The notes beneath the pieces are model-generated. The model was not told where the DNA came from. It made no database searches and saw only the letters and a program-made list of their open reading frames with translations. Shown here piece by piece: positions 61,622-64,000 of a DNA stretch of 64,000 nt (its first letter is position 1; the number at the start of each line of letters is the position of its first letter). The DNA lies in contig NZ_SEWZ01000004.1 in the NCBI RefSeq assembly GCF_004307425.1, positions 310,001 through 374,000 of the forward strand, in the 5' to 3' direction. Source of the DNA: Aquirufa antheringensis. GTDB taxonomy: Bacteria > Bacteroidota > Bacteroidia > Cytophagales > Spirosomataceae. A program made the translations under genes and the position numbers.

Positions 61622-63504
61622 TATTTAGCTCTTTTTTCTAAGTCCGCACGTGAAATGTTCATCGTACGACCTACCATTTTATTTCCACGATACGATACGA
61701 CGCGCAGTAGTTCTGCATCCTTAGGAACAGCCACTAAGCCATTGGCTGTGGGATAATGTTGATCTGGATACGAATTATCAAAGCTATAGTGAATCTGTAA
61801 ACCCGAGATTTCATTCTTTAATTCTACGAATAATTCACCTTTTGCATTCTTGCTCACATTCACAATGGCCTCGTACATAGAAGGAGCATATTTCTTATCT
61901 GCTACGTCAAAACGCGCCATGTGATCTTCCACACGCCCAATGAAATTATCCCAATTCTTGTTTTCATTTGGGGACCAAAGAGATTCAGAAATGGCTAGCG
62001 CCCGAGGCCACATCATGTACTGCAAATGGCGGTAATTGAACAATTGTTCCGACCACATATTCGCTTGACCACCTTTCACTAATTTTGCATCCACACCCGC
62101 CGGAACTGGATTGAAGGCATACGAATCGGCTAATCTAACTGTTTTATAGACAGGCGGCTCGATGGCTTTATCACCTTGCATTAGATCCACATAGACATTA
62201 TTATTAGGTGTCATCACCACTTCGTGACCTAATTTAGCCGCTTCTACACCGCCGGCGATGCCACGCCAAGACATAACAGCCGTTCCCTTTGGCAATCCTC
62301 CGCCCTCTAAAATCTCATCCCAGCCTAACATGCGCTTACCCTTAGAGGTTATAATCTTCTCTAATCGACGCACAAAATAGGCTTGCACCTCTTGCGAATT
62401 TTTCAATCCCTCGCGTGCTCTCAAAGCCAAAATCTCCGGATTTTTATCCCAATAATTCTTAGGGCACTCATCTCCTCCCATATGAATGTATTCATAGGGA
62501 AATAGGCTGGCCACTTCGCCCATCACTTTGTCTAAAAATGTATAGACCTTCTCATTCGCCGGACAAAGCGTGTTATCCTGCAAAGCCTCTGGATGTCCAT
62601 GTGACCAATCAATGAAAGGCTCTCCTGAAATCACTTCATATTTATCTGCACCTGGGGTACAGGAAAGTTCTGGATAAGACGCAACGGCCGCCATCGAATG
62701 ACCAGGCACATCAATTTCTGGCACGATATTGACGAAACGATCTTGACCATATTTGACCAATTCCTTGATATCTTCTTGCGTGTAGAAACCACCATAATTA
62801 CGTGGCTCATTAGGCTCAGGCTTAGAGAAAGTCGTGAAACGACCTACTTTCTTCACATTATAGGCGCCTTTCTTCGTCAAATTAGGGTAGGATTTAATCT
62901 CGATTCTCCAGCCCTCATCATCCGTCAAGTGGAAATGCAAAATATTGTATTTGTATTCTACCATATCGTCGATGAATTGCTTCACTTCTTGTTTAGTGAA
63001 GAAGTGACGAGCCACATCGAACATTTGGCCACGCCAAGCGAAACGAGGCGTATCGGTAATTTGTGCGTAGGGAATCGACCAGTTTACTCCTTTAACGACT
63101 GTTTTTGATTCAATTTCTTTAGGCAGTAATTGTAAAAGCGTTTGAATTCCGTAGAATAAACCAGCAGACTTATTCGCCTTGATGGCAACTCCTTTCGCAT
63201 TCACTTGCATTTCATATCCCTCCGCTCCTAGTTTAGCGTTGTTCACGATTTGCAGTTGAATAGTCGCAGAACCATTATTTTTCAAGGAAACCTGGCGACC
63301 TGTCGCCTTGTTTAATTTGGACAATAAGGTCGCATATCCCACTTTCAATTGAGCATCAGAGGGACCTGAAATTGAAATAGCAGCAGGTAAAACGAATTTC
63401 CCGGAAGGATATACCGCCTGTGATGGAATGGGGATAATCGATGGGATTTGTGCGGATGAAACGAAGCTTAAGCCTAGGCAAAAGAGTGCAATGATTTTTT
63501 TCAT
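61621..63504 (-). CDS. GH20 beta-N-acetylhexosaminidase
   Basis: 627 residues with a signal sequence (IIALFCLGLSFVSSAQ). A GH20b domain (about 20-150) precedes the barrel. LHFHLTDDEGWRIEIKSYPN (about 193-212), IVPEIDVPGHSMAAVASYPE and the catalytic Asp-Glu pair in YIHMGGDECPKNYWDKNP (about 341-342) are intact. WSEQLFNYRHLQYMMWPRAL and ALAISESLWSP follow. A short C-terminal beta domain (about 530-627) resembles CHB_HEX_C. It removes GlcNAc or GalNAc from glycans, chitin or peptidoglycan fragments in the periplasm. It is followed without a gap by the nuclease gene, and is divergent from the amt gene. Confidence 0.94.
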   Translation of the reverse strand: MKKIIALFCLGLSFVSSAQIPSIIPIPSQAVYPSGKFVLPAAISISGPSDAQLKVGYATLLSKLNKATGRQVSLKNNGSATIQLQIVNNAKLGAEGYEMQVNAKGVAIKANKSAGLFYGIQTLLQLLPKEIESKTVVKGVNWSIPYAQITDTPRFAWRGQMFDVARHFFTKQEVKQFIDDMVEYKYNILHFHLTDDEGWRIEIKSYPNLTKKGAYNVKKVGRFTTFSKPEPNEPRNYGGFYTQEDIKELVKYGQDRFVNIVPEIDVPGHSMAAVASYPELSCTPGADKYEVISGEPFIDWSHGHPEALQDNTLCPANEKVYTFLDKVMGEVASLFPYEYIHMGGDECPKNYWDKNPEILALRAREGLKNSQEVQAYFVRRLEKIITSKGKRMLGWDEILEGGGLPKGTAVMSWRGIAGGVEAAKLGHEVVMTPNNNVYVDLMQGDKAIEPPVYKTVRLADSYAFNPVPAGVDAKLVKGGQANMWSEQLFNYRHLQYMMWPRALAISESLWSPNENKNWDNFIGRVEDHMARFDVADKKYAPSMYEAIVNVSKNAKGELFVELKNEISGLQIHYSFDNSYPDQHYPTANGLVAVPKDAELLRVVSYRGNKMVGRTMNISRADLEKRAK

Positions 63505-63565
63505 AAATAGGTTTTTGTATAGGGTTAAAGTTCCATCAAAATGCAGAATATTCCAAATCGTTTTC

Positions 63566-63573
63566 TATTTTTG
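63566..63573 (+). promoter_or_regulatory. -7 element of the ammonium transporter gene
   Basis: TATTTTTG predicts a start near 63579, about 27 bases before the ATG. No TTG at 19-21 bases is seen; a regulated promoter would fit a nitrogen-controlled gene. Confidence 0.4.
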
Positions 63574-63605
63574 CAAACGAAGCATTATATACAAAACACA
63601 AAACC

Positions 63606-64000
63606 ATGAATGAAACTGTCACGCTTGCTGCTCAGCAAGTGGAACTCACACACGCTATTGATACGGTTTGGGTAGCCCTTTGCGCTGCTCTTATTTTCCA
63701 AATGGAAGGAGGATTTGCCCTTTTAGAGGCTGGATTCGTCCGTTCAAAGAATGCCATTAGTATTATTGCCAAAGTAATGATCGACATCATGTTCGGTGGT
63801 GTTGCCTTCTATTTAGTCGGATTCGGAATTGCCTATGGCAAATCCAATGGCTATTGGGCTTTTGACACTGGAATTATGGAAGGAGACCTAGGCTTAGGTT
63901 TGACCATTTCTAATTCCCTATTTTGGTTTATACAAATGGGCTTTGCCGTGGCAGCTATCTCCATCGTTTCTGGCGGTGTAGCTGAACGGATGAAAATGTG
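63606..64000 (+). CDS. amt: ammonium transporter, N-terminal part (cut by window end)
   Basis: 131 codons of an Amt/MEP protein run off the right edge. From ATG 63606 the first residues (MNETVTLAAQQVELTHAIDT) lead into helix 1 with VWVALCAALIFQMEGGFALL, then EAGFVRSKNAISIIAKVMID, the well-known Amt signature start. IMFGGVAFYLVGFGIAYG is helix 2, and NSLFWFIQMGFAVAAISIVS with GGVAERMKM continues the fold. It conducts ammonium into the cell. Whether a GlnK gene follows cannot be seen. The gene is divergent from the GH20 gene. Confidence 0.95.
   Translation, partial: MNETVTLAAQQVELTHAIDTVWVALCAALIFQMEGGFALLEAGFVRSKNAISIIAKVMIDIMFGGVAFYLVGFGIAYGKSNGYWAFDTGIMEGDLGLGLTISNSLFWFIQMGFAVAAISIVSGGVAERMKM

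Noticed and set aside
62698-63108. 136-residue plus-strand frame inside the GH20 gene
   Set aside because: Lies wholly opposite a strongly conserved glycosidase region with all catalytic motifs; no independent promoter seen.
1-64000. CRISPR arrays, insertion sequences, integrase attachment sites, toxin-antitoxin or restriction systems
   Set aside because: No regularly spaced repeats, transposase or nuclease-methylase pairs were found; only the small repeat patch near 1500 stands out.

Overview
This is a stretch of core chromosome from a moderately AT-rich member of the Bacteroidota, most likely a Cytophagia/Cytophagales-type aerobe. The evidence is of four kinds. (1) Many families are largely confined to this phylum: DUF4286, DUF5683, DUF3822, DUF4105/Lnb-like, DUF5916, an Hc1-type histone-like protein and the long Bacteroidota type of LepB. 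(2) The gene order parA-parB-DUF5683-dapB-lepB is a familiar one in this phylum. (3) The tmRNA tag reads GNTSYAMAA. (4) Promoters fit the Bacteroidota sigma factor (TTG, 19-21 bases, TAnnTTTG) rather than the E. coli consensus. I see no phage, insertion sequence, CRISPR array, rRNA operon or SusC/SusD pair. Both window edges cut genes: an FAD/Fe-S oxidoreductase on the left and an ammonium transporter on the right.

Layout. 1-3071: oxidoreductase end, DUF4286, a small repeat patch, ung, apaG, and a methyltransferase-like gene that has lost its SAM-binding core. 3100-8620: deaD RNA helicase with a structured leader, a DUF937 membrane protein, bifunctional hisB, a 32-residue membrane peptide gene with its own promoter and terminator, radC and rpsT. 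8670-15000: a zinc phospholipase/nuclease-like protein, an RlmI-type rRNA methyltransferase, then the parA-parB-DUF5683-dapB-lepB operon on the minus strand. 15070-21220: peptide transporter, VIT-type metal transporter, gamma-glutamyltransferase, an alpha-oxoamine synthase (sphingolipid or sulfonolipid), the Hc1-like gene and a MaoC dehydratase. 21286-28300: lipid kinase, dnaA, recA, DUF3108, photolyase and queA. 28300-34500: ispD, an RND/MMPL exporter, an MFS transporter, a 60-residue coupled gene and a GapN-like aldehyde dehydrogenase. 34500-40130: ABC-F ATPase, DUF3822-coaD, Nudix hydrolase, pyrE, dprA and a MerR regulator. 40200-47620: alaS-pabB-pabC-RecD-like helicase, then ald divergent from an Lrp/AsnC gene. 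47638-48006: tmRNA.

48060-63500 holds secreted and carbohydrate functions: an Xaa-Pro aminopeptidase; a minus-strand run rsmI-DUF4105-DUF5916-ltaE-rhaM-GH105; tRNA-Ser(UGA), miaA and a Mom-like gene; a plus-strand kduI-GH105 pair; a secreted nuclease; and a GH20 hexosaminidase. The two GH105 enzymes, rhamnose mutarotase and KduI together suggest breakdown of rhamnogalacturonan or pectin oligosaccharides, with the lyases and importers outside the window.

The genome is compact: operons are joined by TAATG or ATGA overlaps, and five convergent gene pairs overlap tail to tail. I find no clearly new multi-gene system. The best leads are the Mom-like gene coupled to miaA, the terminator-like hairpin in the ald leader, two overlooked small genes, the core-less methyltransferase relative and the aldehyde dehydrogenase without its usual general-base glutamate.
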